Positions 21,120 to 31,985 of a stretch of DNA of 64,000 nt are shown here, in pieces. The DNA comes from Vombatus ursinus (lineage: Eukaryota; Chordata; Mammalia; Diprotodontia; Vombatidae), in contig NW_020954581.1 of NCBI RefSeq assembly GCF_900497805.2, positions 4,184,978 through 4,248,977 of the forward strand, in the 5' to 3' direction. Both the position numbers and the translations under genes were made by a program. The number at the start of each line of letters is the position of its first letter. Within the stretch, counting starts at the first letter, position 1. The notes below the pieces were generated by a model. The model was not told where the DNA came from and did not search any database. It saw nothing but the letters and a program-made list of their open reading frames with translations.

Positions 21120-21745
21120 TAATTTAATATGATGCCACCATTTTATCTGCCTGATTGTGAAACTTCCTCCTCTTTAATTCTTGAAATAGAACCTGCAACT
21201 CATTAACAATCATAGTTTAATAGTTGAATGTTTAAGGTGAGGAGGCACTTCACAAAGAGAAGTTTCTACAGTTGAAAAGTGTTCAAGCTAAATAGAAAAA
21301 AAATGGCATAAAAACTTATCAAGGGGGAAAGAAATTCCCAAATCAAATGCAGAAATGCGGTATAAGAAGGTGCCAAATCACCAAGAAAAGATTTCCCTGT
21401 ATCCCCTTTTTGTAACACCTGAAAAAGCCCAAGAAGCCCCAAAATACCAGGTTCATTGTACCAAACTTCCCCTACCCCTGATTAAATGTGGACAGAACCA
21501 TAGTTCCTTCTGATGCTTCCAAATGGAGCCATCTTTGGACTTTGTCTCCATCTAACAATACTTTTGAATCTAGACCAAAAAGCTGCCTTTTCATTTTGAC
21601 TTAACTATGGGTTGTAAAATTTAATTACCTTTTGTTTAGAAAGTGCTAAAGAACCTGAACTTGTAATCAGTGCTGGAAGTAAGCACACCAAGGGGTTGTT
21701 GATTTCCCTTGTGAATTTGAGTATCATTTATGGAAATGTAATTAC
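21120..21745. other. No feature seen
   Basis: Unique AT-rich sequence without recognisable repeat or coding signal. Confidence 0.4.
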
Positions 21746-21746
21746 A

Positions 21747-21875
21747 GTGGAATCCTCTTATAACGATCAATTTGGGCCACCCCCATTTGATCATTACTTC
21801 CAAATGATCACTACACACAGATCCATAAAACAGTGAGCTGCTCAAACCAGACATACACGGCAGTAAAATATCCAT
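21747..21875 (+). mobile_element. Possible Tigger/pogo-like DNA transposon end
   Basis: ACAGTGGAATCCTCTTATAA then CGATCAATTTGGGCCACCCC resembles the CAGTGGAATCTCGTTATAACGA ends of Tigger-type elements, where the same motif recurs internally (here TGATCATTACTTCCAAATGA and ATGATCACTACA). No second terminal repeat found. Confidence 0.4.
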
Positions 21876-22029
21876 CTTTCAAAAATGAAATTATTACTAC
21901 TAACTACTTGAGAACCATACGGGTCAGTTTTCTAATTGACTCAAATTAGTCTTTTGAAAGAAAACAACACTATTTGACTATAGTGTAATGGTCTATGTCA
22001 AGAGAATAGAATTCAAGCCAGGTCAACCA

Positions 22030-22175
22030 CAATTATGCAGCATCACCTGTGTACCCAGTATTGTGTGAAGTGCTTTGAGAAATACAAAATAAAAATATGG
22101 TTCTTTTCCATGAGTTACTCCCACTGCAGTTGGAGAGAGAAAATGTACATTTGTAAAACTCTATTCAACAAACAC
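22030..22175 (-). mobile_element. LINE L2 3' end fragment
   Basis: Antisense L2 terminus: TGTGTACCCAGTATTGTGTG, AAGTGCTTTGAGAAATACAA, then GTTGGAGAGAGAAAATGTAC. Confidence 0.5.
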
Positions 22176-22214
22176 AGTAACAACCAAATTCATGTGATTT
22201 CACTGCACAGATTA

Positions 22215-22540
22215 GTAGAACATGAGTAACTAAGAGCCTTGGAGACCATGCAATCCATTCTTTACCTGAATAAGACTGCCTTCTACAATGTACCCAAAAA
22301 ATGATCATTCAGTCTCTACTTGAAGCCCCCGATGAGGGAAAACCCACTGCTTTCTGTTATAATCCATCATACTTTGGATAGCTCTAATTGGTAATTAATG
22401 TCTCCATATTACTACAAGCCTATGTTTGTTTCTTTGCATCTTCTGCCTGTTAATTCCTCTCTTTAGGACAGGGTAGAGTAAGTATAATCTCTCTTTTACA
22501 TGGAAGCATTTCAAGTACTGGAAGTTAGCCGTTATGCTTC
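22215..22540 (-). mobile_element. LINE L3/CR1 3' end
   Basis: The complement of the L3 3' UTR is visible: CAGTCTCTACTTGAAGCCCC, GGGAAAACCCACTGCTTTCT, TTTGGATAGCTCTAATTGGT and AGCATTTCAAGTACTGGAAG. Old. Confidence 0.65.
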
Positions 22541-22835
22541 CCCATCCCACAAAGTAATTTCTTTAGGAAAAAAAAAAAACACTCAAAATGAAATGTTGAG
22601 AGGAAATGTAGCTTTACCATGCCAATGTGTGGAAGTGAAATATTGTCACTTCTTGCCTCTCTAGTTTAAGACTGCCACATATGGGGTTAGCTAGGAGAAC
22701 CTCAGCCTGATAAGCTTAACAGCTTGCACTTATAAGTGAGAACTATTTAGGAGAGTTCATATCTATTTTGTATCATTGGCGGATTCCTTCCAGTTGGTTA
22801 AAAGGCAGAGCCATGACCCAATTCAATCAGAATAA
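22541..22835. other. No feature seen
   Basis: A-run at 22567-22580; otherwise unique sequence. Confidence 0.4.
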
Positions 22836-22839
22836 CAGA

Positions 22840-23175
22840 ACATGAGTTAGAAGGGGTTTTTGATGCCACCATGTTCAATTTTTATCCAACTAACTCTTTC
22901 CTTACAGCATCTCTGATAAGATGTCTTCCATTCTTCCCCTGAAGAACCTCCTGAGGCAACCAATTCCTATTTGGGAAAGCTTTAATTGTTAGAAAGGCTT
23001 TTCCCCTTTTACATAGTATTTCATTCTGACTGTCTTCTTCCATTCATTGTTCCCACTTCCACCCTCTGGGGCCAAACAAAATGAATCAAATCATTCTTCC
23101 ACATGACATCCCTTCAGATACTCACAGATGGCAATTATCTTCACTTTTCCAGGCAAAACTTCTCCAGTTTCTTTT
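22840..23175 (-). mobile_element. LINE L3/CR1 3' end, second copy
   Basis: GAAGAACCTCCTGAGGCAAC, GCTTTAATTGTTAGAAAGGC, CACCCTCTGGGGCCAAACAA and GACATCCCTTCAGATACTCA follow the antisense L3 order and parallel the copy ending at 22540. Confidence 0.7.
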
Positions 23176-23184
23176 TGTATACTC

Positions 23185-23545
23185 ACAAAGTTCACCCTGT
23201 AGTTCAGGCCCTCATCATCTCTCATCCAGACTCCTATAGATATCTCTTAATTGGTCTCCCTGCTTCCAGCATCTCCACAGTCTATTCCATCCTCTATTCA
23301 GCTTCCAAAATAATATTTCTAAGACAGAGGACTGACCATGTCATTCCCCTGCACAAAAACCTTCAGTGATACCCATTGCCTCCAGGATAAATTCAAATAT
23401 TTTAGCTTTGTCTTTAAAGCACAGGGCAGTTTGATTTTTCCTTTTCCATCATTATACCTTTTAAGTTGCTTTGTGGTTTGGATGCTGTAGCCAAACGGGC
23501 TTTTTAGGCAATCCCTGAACCTGATGGTCCACCTCCTTCTTCCAC
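23185..23545 (+). mobile_element. LINE L2, ORF2 C-terminal part
   Basis: Sense L2: CTCTCATCCAGACTCCTATA, GTCTCCCTGCTTCCAGCATC, GACCATGTCATTCCCCTGCA and CCATTGCCTCCAGGATAAAT. The 88-residue frame at 23103-23369 covers this codon stretch. Confidence 0.78.
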
Positions 23546-23639
23546 GCATTCACGTAAGACATGCTTTGGAATCTGATTTCATCAGCAAAGAGAATTTAAC
23601 ATGAGGAAACTCTTTCTTTCAATGTAAATTGATCCCTGC

Positions 23640-23785
23640 ACTGCAATCTGATTTAAAGTATTGCCTGTGGGCTTCATAAAGTTAAGTGATTTGCCTATGG
23701 TCATGCAACTAGTATGATAGAACTGGAACCCAGATGTAACTCTGAGGTTAGCTCAATATCTACTATACCAGGCAGCCTCTCACTT
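23640..23785 (-). mobile_element. MIR-like SINE fragment
   Basis: GTTAAGTGATTTGCCTATGG, GAACTGGAACCCAGATGTAA, then CTACTATACCAGGCAGCC. Confidence 0.65.
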
Positions 23786-24100
23786 TGCATATAATAGATA
23801 CTTAGGATCTTGAGAAGTGATTATTGAGTTGAACTTAATTCAACCAGTCTTTGTGTGAAATGAATTTGAGGTACTTCCAGATTGTAGACTCCCTGCTCTG
23901 GTTGTATTCCAACCTGTTAATATCCTTCTTAAAATGGTAGCATTTGTATATGTGAATGGTGTAAGAGAAAAGAAGACTGATGACCAAACCATCAATGGAT
24001 TCATGAAAGTAAGACACCAAAGGTAGATGAGCACTCCTGAAAAGGGCTCAGCAAGCCCTCAGAAGTGCTAGTCCTCCCTGAACACCCCATATACTCTTTC
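23786..24100. other. No feature seen
   Basis: Unique sequence; minus-strand frames here are short and overlapping, as expected by chance. Confidence 0.4.
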
Positions 24101-24488
24101 CTCTAAGCACTGCTTTGGCTTCATCCCACAAATTCTGGAATGTTGTTTAGTTGTTGCCATTCTCTTTAATGAAATTATTGATTGTTTCTATTATTTGTTC
24201 TTTGATGCACTCATTCTTTAGCATTAAATTACTTAATTTCTATCATGATCCTTTATTGAATGTGATTTTTATTGCATTGTAGTATGAAAAGGGTATATTT
24301 TAATAGGTTTTACTTTTCTACATTGGTTTGTGAGGGTTTTATGCCCTAATACATATTTAATTTTTTGTGGAGGTGGTGTAAACAGCTGAGAAAATGTATA
24401 ATCCTTTCTGTTCCCATTCAATTTTCTCCAGAGGTCTCTATTATATCTAACTTTTCTGCAACTTTACTCTTCTCCTTAACTTTCTTCA
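24101..24488 (-). mobile_element. Old LINE L1, end of endonuclease region of ORF2
   Basis: The complement of CTTTGGCTTCATCCCACAAA (24116) encodes the TTFQNLWDAAKA-like block found after the L1 endonuclease domain. CCTTTATTGAATGTGATTTT and GTTTTATGCCCTAATACATA continue it. It is probably the downstream half of the L1 whose ORF1 lies at 26656-27565. Confidence 0.65.
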
Positions 24489-26655
24489 TTTTTTTCATAT
24501 TGAACATATTTTCACATTAGTGATGTTGTAAGTAAAAATTAAAACCAATAGGAGGAACCATCAGAAAGAGGAAACAAAAACTCAACAGAAGAGAAAAAAA
24601 ATAGCAATTTAACTTCCATAATTCCTTCTTTGGGTGTGGATAACGTTTTCCATCACAGGGTCTCTGGAGATGTCGTAGATCCTTGTATTGCTGGGAAGGG
24701 TTAAGTTTATCAATATTAGTCATAACATAACATGGCTGTTATTGTGTACAACGTTCTCTTGGTTCTGTTCACTTCACTAAGTATCAGACCATAGAAGTCT
24801 TTCCAGGTTTTTCTGAAGTCAACCTGTTCATCATTTCTTATAGCACAGTAGTATTCCATCACATTCATATACCACAACTTGCTCAGTCATTCCCCAATTG
24901 ATGGGCATCCTCTCAATTTCCAATTCTTTGCCACCACAGAAAGAGCTGCTATAAATATTTTTGTACATGTAGGTCCTTTTCCCGTTTGTGTGATCTCTTT
25001 GGGATATAGCCCTAGAAGTGCTATTGCTGGGTCAAAGGGTATGCACATTTTTGTAGCCCTTTAGGCATAGTTCCAAATTGCTCTCCAAAATGGTTGGATC
25101 ATTTCACAACTCCACCAGCAATGCATTAGTGATCCAATTTTCCCACATCTTCTCCAACATTTATCATTTTCCTGTTTTGTCATGTTGGCCATTCTGATTG
25201 GTGTGATGTGGTACCTCAGAGTCATTTTGATTTGCATTTCTTTAATCAATAGTGATTTAGAGCATTTTTTCATATGACTATAGATGGCTTTAATTTCTTC
25301 ATCTGAGAACTGTCTGCTCATATCCTTTGACCATTTGTCAATTGGGGAATGGTTTGTATTCTTATAAATTTGACTTAATTCTCTATATATTTTAAAAATG
25401 GGGTCCTTATCAGAAAGACTGGTTGTAAAAATTCTTTCCCAATTTTCTAACTTCCTTCTAATCTTAGTTGTAGTGGCTTTTTTGGGCAAAAACTTTTCAA
25501 TTTAACGTAATCAAAATTATCTATTTTGCTTTTTGTAATGTTCTCTATCTCCTGTTTGGTCATAAATTCTTCTGTTCTCCATAGATCTGACAGGTAATCT
25601 ATTCCTTGCTCTCCCAGTTTGCTTATAGTATCAGCCTTTATATCTAAATCATGAACCCATTTTGGCTTTATTTTGGTATATGGTGTGAGATTTTGGTCTA
25701 TGCCTAGTTTCTACCATACTCTTTTCCAGTTTTCCCAGCAGTTTTTTTCAAAGAGTAGTTTCTTATCCCAGAAGCTGGGGTCTTTGGGTTTGTCAAATAA
25801 TAGATTACTATAGTCATTGACTATTGTGTCTTGCATATTTAACCCATTCCACTGATCCTCCACTCTATTTCTTAGCCAGTACCAAGCAGTTTTGATGATT
25901 GCTGCTTTATAACAATTTAAGATCTGGAATGGCTAGGAAACCTTCCCCTGCATTTCTTTTCATTAGTTCTCTTGATATTCTGGGCCTTTTGTTCTTCCAA
26001 ATGAACCTTGTTATTATTTTTTCTAACTCTATAAAATAATTTTTTGATATTTTGATTGGTGTGGCACTGAATAAGTAAATTAGCTTAGGTAGAATTGTCA
26101 TTTTTGTTATATTAGCTTGGCCTACCCATGAGCAACTGATGTTTTCCCACTTATTTAAATCTGACTTTATTTGCGTGAAAAGTGTTTTGTAATTGTGTCC
26201 ATAGAGTTCCTGGGTTTGTTTCGGGAGGTAGACTCCTAAATATTTTGTAATGTCTACAGTAAGTTTAAATGAAATTTCTCTTTCTAACACTTGCTGTTGG
26301 ACTTTGTTGTAATAAATAGAAATGCTGATTATTTAAATGGGTTTATTTTATAGCCTGCAACTTTGCTAAAGTTGTTTATTATTTCAAGTAGTTCTTTACT
26401 TGATTCTCTGGGATTCTCTAAGTATAACTTCATGTCATCTGCAAAGAGTGACAGCTTTATTTCTTCTTTGCCTATTCTAATACCTTCAATGTCTTTTTCT
26501 TCTCTTATTGCTAAAGCTAACATTTCCAGTACAATGTTAAATAACAGTGGTGATAATGAACATCCTTGTTTCACCCCTGATCTTATTGGAAATGCTTCTA
26601 GCTTGTCCCTATTACTCATTCTTTCATTTAATTTTGAGATCACCCCAAAATAATT
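24489..26655 (-). mobile_element. LINE L1, reverse transcriptase to 3' UTR, inserted in older L1
   Basis: Better preserved than its flanks. Minus-strand frames in order: 26329-26643 has the RT palm ([20 protein letters not shown] and the catalytic FADDMKLYL). 25907-26290 has the thumb/linker (YLGVYLPKQTQELYGHNYKT, KTLFTQIKSDLNKWENI). 25061-25489 has the Cys-rich C-terminal part (CWRRCGKIGSLMHCWW). The 3' UTR runs to a T7 run at about 24489. Stops and shifts separate the frames. It ends about 130 bp short of the usual L1 terminus and is 5'-truncated within the RT. Confidence 0.88.
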
Positions 26656-27565
26656 GACTTATATTTGTGTACTTTATCTATGCAGAGTCACTCCTTCTAA
26701 CTGGACTAATAATGGTAAAGTTCTTACGAGTTACATTTATCATCTTCTCATATAAATGTGTGAACAATTTAACCTTAAGAACTTTATGAATTTTCTCTCA
26801 TGTTTAACTTTTTTATGCTTCTTTTGGGTCTTCTGTTTGAATGTCAGATTTTCTACTGAGCTCTGGTATTTTTAATCAGAAAAACTTGAAAGTCCTTCAT
26901 TTCATTACATATCCATTTCCCCCCCTGAAACATGACATTTAATTTTGCTAGGTAAATTATTCTTGATTGTTATCCTAGCTCTTTTGACTTCTAGCATATC
27001 ATATTCCAAGCCCTCTGCTCATTAAACACAGAAGCTGCTAAGTCTTGTGTGATCCTGACTATGACTTCATGGTATCTGAGTGTTTCTTTCTGGCTGATTG
27101 CAATATTTTCTCTTTCACCAAGGAGTTCTAGAATTTGACTATAATATTCATTGGAGTTTTTATTTTTAGATATCTTTTTGGAGATGATCAGTGGGTTATT
27201 TAATTTCTATTTCACCTTCTAGCTCTAAGATATTGGGTCACATCTTTATAATTTCTTGGAATATGATGCTCCTTTTTTTTATTGTGGCTTTCAGGTATTC
27301 TGATAATTTTTAAATTATCTCTCCTCAGTCTATTTTCCAGGTCACTGGTTTTTCTAATAAGATATTTAACATTTCATTCTATTTTTTTCATTATTTTGAC
27401 TTTGTTTTGCCATTTCATGGAGATATTGGCTTCCACTTGCCTAATTCTATTTTTAAGGAATTATTTTCTTTACTGAGTTTTTGTACCTCTTTTTCCATTT
27501 AGACAATTCTGCTTTTTTAGAAGTTATTTTCATCAGTGACGTTTTGTCTCTCTTTTTCCAATTGG
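26656..27565 (-). mobile_element. Old LINE L1, ORF1 region
   Basis: Antisense ORF1 landmarks: GAAAAACTTGAAAGTCCTTC (26880), CATATCATATTCCAAGCCCT (26995), CACCAAGGAGTTCTAGAATT (27117), TTTTTAAATTATCTCTCCTC (27308), TTCTATTTTTAAGGAATTAT (27445). More diverged than the inserted L1. No usable frame remains. Confidence 0.68.
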
Positions 27566-28370
27566 CAGCCACCTCAAAGGCCTACCCTTTATGCAGCTGT
27601 CATGTGTTAAAATAGGGAACAAGGTCTTTTGACCTAGATAACACTTGTTGTCCCTTTACTTAACTATCTGCCTAATTTTGGAGAGTTGAAGTATTCAGTC
27701 TCAAATGCAGAACTAGGAACATTTTCAGTACATTGTTCAAAGTAGTTTTTCAGTTCTTCCTAGGAACTTGGCTTGTCCTGTTCATATGTAGAGTAGATAG
27801 CTGCCTACATAGGGATGCTTTTAGAAGTCAAAAGATATCCTATCCCAAATCTTTCTCCCACTGTCATGACATGGAATTTCAAACTCTATTAGTTATTTTT
27901 TCAAACTTTTGTCATTCTTTAAGCAGAGACAAGAATCTTGAGGGTATGGGACATCAGAAAGTTTAAATTCTTATGGAGGGATAAGGAAGGAAAAAGTGAA
28001 CCCAGAGTAGGAAAACAGGTTAAAGTCTATTGGGATCTTGAGTGGAGGTCTTTTTCTAGGGAGGGGAAGAAAACACCAAAGGAGAAAAATATGTCTACAG
28101 AAATATTCGTAAAGTGCTTAGCACAGAGTACAAAGTAGGCAGTTAGTAAATGCTGATTCCTTTTCCTTCTCCTTCAATACTCTATAAATTTGCCTAGAAT
28201 TATTCCAACCTTTTCTGTAACCTGGACTGTACCTCTGTTAACTTCAGGTGTCTCTAGCTTAAATGAAAGTCAGGACAGATACCTTCGAAATCTTTTGGTC
28301 CCCAGATCCCGTTGTCTCTGAGTTAACTCCAGAGCTAGCTTTAGTTAGGATAAGTATACTTACCCATTTT

Positions 28371-28405
<35 letters not shown>

Positions 28406-28666
28406 CCTCCTTTTCCCCAACTGATAAAAGGTTCATGCAAGTGACCTTGAAGCTGACTGAGCTATCCTGATGATAGTTATACCTATGTTAGGAGTTTCTG
28501 TTCCCAGACTCTTTTGGGGTCACCATGGAAAGAACCATAACAACAACGATTCTTTAGCTTCAAACTTCCTCTGTTTCACTGTACACTGTACAGGAAAAAA
28601 ATTGGAGCAAAAAATGAACCCTTTGGACTAAAATAATACAAACCAGTAGGGACACTTGTAGATATA
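27566..28666. other. No gene seen
   Basis: Mostly unique. 28100-28165 looks like a MIR tail (AAAGTGCTTAGCACAGAGTA, then TTAGTAAATGCTGATTCC). 28373-28406 is an (AAAC)n/A-rich tract. Plus-strand frames at 27733 and 27938 have no recognisable motif. Confidence 0.4.
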
Positions 28667-28674
28667 GCCTAAGA

Positions 28675-28877
28675 TAGGGATGGGGAACCTGTGGCCTCAA
28701 AGCCACATGTGACTTTCTAGGTCGTCGGGTGCAGCCTTTTGACTGAATCCAAATTTCACAGAACAAATCCTTTTGTTAAGGGCATTTGTTCTGTGAAGTT
28801 TGGATTCAGTCAAAAGGCCACACTTAAGCATCTAGAGGGCTGCATGTGGCCTTGAGTCTGCAGGTTTCCCACCCCTA
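28675..28877. mobile_element. Palindromic hAT-like MITE, copy 1
   Basis: A nearly perfect inverted repeat along its whole length. TAGGGATGGGGAACCTG at the left mirrors CAGGTTTCCCACCCCTA at the right, and the inner arms pair through CCTTTTGACTGAATCC (28735) and GGATTCAGTCAAAAGG (28803), leaving a small loop near 28772-28780. Flanks GCCTAAGA (28667) and GCTAAGA (28878) fit an 8-bp hAT duplication with one lost base. It has no coding capacity. Transcripts would fold into a long hairpin. Confidence 0.85.
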
Positions 28878-29493
28878 GCTAAGATTTGACTAACCTACTG
28901 ATTACCTTCATTACCCAACTTGGTGCCACTGTAACCATTATTGGAAAACCAGTCAAAAAATGAGAACTTTTATGTGCTAAGCACAAATAGGACAATGGCC
29001 TTGACAACAATGCCCACAATAGCAATAGTTCAAGCAATGCTCAGTGCCATTCAGAATTTCTCTGCCAGTGGAACTTGCCCCGTGTGTGGAGTACCCTTCA
29101 CAGGAGACAATTAAATTTGAAGAGTAGGAATCAGTCATGATGTGAAGAACTGGGAAGAAGATGACTTGAAGCAAAAGGGGGGAACCCACAGGATGAGGTG
29201 GTAAAGGCGAGGTTTCAACTGAGAAAGCAACTTGTTAAAATTCATAGAGAAGGACACAGAGGATTTTCAATAAATATTAAGTGAACAAGAGACTTCTGTA
29301 TATTTCAGAGTCAGAAGATAGAACAGTGAAAAGAAATAGGTGTATCATCTTGGCAGGCTTATGAATTGTAAGGGAGAGCCCAGAGAATCTGCATTAAAAC
29401 TAGTATTTCAAAAACCACAATTTTCAATCACTTTCCTTCCCTTTGAAACTATAACATAGGAAGAGTATGTAAGAAAGATAGGGTTTGTTACAT

Positions 29494-29495
<2 letters not shown>
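28878..29495. other. No feature seen
   Basis: Unique sequence; the minus-strand frame at 28977-29189 lacks motifs. Confidence 0.4.
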
Positions 29496-29528
<33 letters not shown>

Positions 29529-29531
29529 TGT
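29496..29531. repeat. (TG)n microsatellite
   Basis: About 17 TG units, ending in TCTGTGT. Confidence 0.95.
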
Positions 29532-29885
29532 GTACATTGGGATGAGGAGGAAGTGAGAGGAGGCAGAATCCACCAAGCAAACACAATTTCTCACAGTGTG
29601 AAAAGCAACCCCAGTCAAACAGACACATTTCATTTCTGTCTGTGACATTTTCCATATGCACACTTTAAAATTCAAGCTTTCGCCAACTTGAAATCTTACA
29701 ATATTTCCCAACTTATACTTTGATTCTTCCTCAACTCTGGCTCCTGTAGGAAGTATTCATTGTGGAAATTAATTGTTACTGCCTATCGTGTTATTTCTCA
29801 CTTAAAACATCTTTTTTTTTGCATAGTAGGACAAGGAAATGGAACTGAAAAGTTGACACACTGTGCTAAAATTAATATAATAATA
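29532..29885. other. No feature seen
   Basis: Unique sequence with a T9 run at 29812. Confidence 0.4.
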
Positions 29886-29887
29886 AT

Positions 29888-30205
29888 AGTTAGCATTTAT
29901 ATAGTGCCTTAAGGTTGGCAAGTGCATTACATGTTATCTTATTTGATCCTAGCAATAACCTTATGAGGTAGTTGCTACTATTATCCCTATTGCATAGATA
30001 TTATGCACATTATATATACACCAATTATATATTACATATATATTATATAACATATGATGTACACATGTATATATTTATATATGTGTTTTAGAAATTAAGA
30101 CTGAGAAAGGAGAAGTGGCTTGTTCTAGGTTACATAGCTAGGAAGTATACAAGGTGGCATATGAACTCAGGTCCCTACGTGGGATATGAACCCAGTAAAT
30201 TATAC
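29888..30205 (-). mobile_element. MIR-like SINE expanded by a TA-rich tract
   Basis: GCATTTATATAGTGCCTTAA and GATCCTAGCAATAACCTTAT open the antisense copy. A TATATTACATA-type block (about 30005-30085) interrupts it. It resumes with GACTGAGAAAGGAGAAGTGG and ACATAGCTAGGAAGTATAC. Confidence 0.7.
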
Positions 30206-30890
30206 TAGTCAATTACTTTCCTAAAGAGTTTTCTATTATTCTTCCATTATTTCACTGCTTCATGGTGTGGATAAGTCAAAACAATATAACAAATATCATA
30301 TTAGTTCAGACCAATCCAGTTGACTCTAAAGTTCCTTTCAATTTTAAATCTGTGATCCTAGGATGCTATTCCAAAATGCAGTAATCTGCAATGGAAGGTG
30401 ATGCCTTTCCTATCTCTACCTCATCAATTGAAGGAAGGATAACCAGAGGTTGGGACTGTAGAGGTAAATCTATGATTGGTGAAATTCAAGTGAATCTCCG
30501 AGGTTCCTTCTGACTCTGAAATTCTATGATTCTCTTTCTTTTATAAAGCTATCAAAACTACTTTCCAACCTAATTTTACAACAAATTTACTTCATTTGGA
30601 ATAAGTACCAAGCAACAAAATCTTACATTCAAATAATTCTTTACTGTTTTCAAAATCTTTTAAATACAACAATCTGTTGAGATAGTGTGAGGGTTATTAT
30701 AGTACTTCAACACATGCATGATCTCATTGAATTACATAATCTCTTCATTTCAACAGACAACAACACATCTATGCCTGCCTATCCACTCTTGATAATGTCC
30801 TCCCAAAATTCCTGCACAAGGGATTCACCCAATTTGCTGGGCGCCTTCCTCTAGTATCCTGGACATTGAGTGGGTAACAATGGAACACAT
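30206..30890. other. No gene seen
   Basis: 30500-30535 (GAGGTTCCTTCTGACTCTGA, ATTCTATGATTCT) resembles an L3/CR1 3' terminus with its ATTCTATGATTC tail. The remainder is unique. Confidence 0.4.
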
Positions 30891-31256
30891 GGGTTGTTCA
30901 TCCCTCTTGCCTTTTGCCACTCATTTGGCCCATTGTTTTTCCAATCTTTTTCTGAAATTGTTTCAAACTTTTTTTATTATTATTATTTAACATCCATCTG
31001 TTTTCATGTATGGGTAAGCTCAGATTTACAGGACAGATCAACTTGAACTGCATCATGAGTTCTATTGCTTTTCAGAACACGTTATTTCATTCCCTCCTAC
31101 ATCTTCCAGTAGATGAAGAAAAGTCTTGTGTTATTTGAATGTCCTTTCCTTTATAGTTGAAGGTCTTCCTTCTGATATCTTGCTGAACTTGATGTTTCTG
31201 AATTAAATTATTAAATTTAACCACTCACTATGGATCTCAGAGTTTGTAAGCTCATT

Positions 31257-31318
31257 TTCTTCTTTCCTTCCTTCCTTCTTTCCTTCCTTCCTTCCTTCCT
31301 TCCTTCCTTCCTTCCTTA
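31257..31318. repeat. (CTTC)n microsatellite
   Basis: Fourteen or so CTTC units. Confidence 0.92.
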
Positions 31319-31469
31319 TTTTGTTTTCTGGAGGTGATTTGCAAATTCTTTCAATTCGGATTTCATTTTCTACATTCAGACATTCTGTGAGTTCTTTTCC
31401 ATGATTTCTTTTATGATATTAAGGTTTTGTTTGTTTGTTTTTTATCCTGCTGTGTTCCTCTGGGAAACC

Positions 31470-31940
31470 TGTTACCCTAACTGATGTAGTGAACTGGGTT
31501 CATATCTTACCTTGGGACATCAGTTCATATTCCATCTTAAGCATTTCCTAGCTACGTGACCTAAAACAAGCCATTTATCTTTTCTCAGGCTTAATTTGAA
31601 TAATGTTATTGTCTAATATAACATACATATCTTATATGTAATATGTATACATATATATTTAATTTGTATAATATCAATATAATAATAGTAAATACCTCAT
31701 AAGATTGTTGTTTGTTTTGTTTTTTTGCCAGGCAATGGGGTTAAGTGACTTGCCCAGGGTCACACAGCTAGTAAGTGTCAAGCGTCTGAGACTGGGTTTG
31801 AACTCAGGTCCTCCTGACTCTGGGGCTGGTGCTCTATCCACTGCGTCAGCTAGCTGCCCCAAAAGATTGTTGTTAGAATCAAATAAGATAATATGTAAAG
31901 CACTCGCCAACCTTAGAGCATTACATAAATTTTGATAACT
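31470..31940 (+). mobile_element. MIR-like SINE, split by a WSINE1-like SINE
   Basis: The sense head GAACTGGGTTCATATCTTAC (31491) and CATTTCCTAGCTACGTGACC precede a TA-rich expansion and CCTCATAAGATTGTTG. After the inserted SINE it resumes TTAGAATCAAATAAGATAAT and AAAGCACTCGCCAACCTTAG. Confidence 0.7.
31713..31862 (-). mobile_element. WSINE1-like SINE with perfect target duplication
   Basis: T-rich tail, GGCAATGGGGTTAAGTGACT, GTCACACAGCTAGTAAGTGT, then head CAGCTAGCTGCCCC. AAGATTGTTGTT occurs at 31701-31712 and 31863-31874, a perfect 12-bp duplication of MIR sequence. Confidence 0.93.
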
Positions 31941-31947
31941 ACTGTTG

Positions 31948-31985
31948 TTATCATCATCATCATCATCTCATCATCATCATTATTA
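31948..31985. repeat. (ATC)n repeat
   Basis: ATCATCATC with one interruption, adjoining the MIR tail. Confidence 0.85.

Noticed and set aside
28675-28877. Perfect hairpin as a transcription terminator or miRNA gene
   Set aside because: A second copy at 36040-36402 and 8-bp flanking duplications show it is a transposon; small-RNA production is only a possibility.
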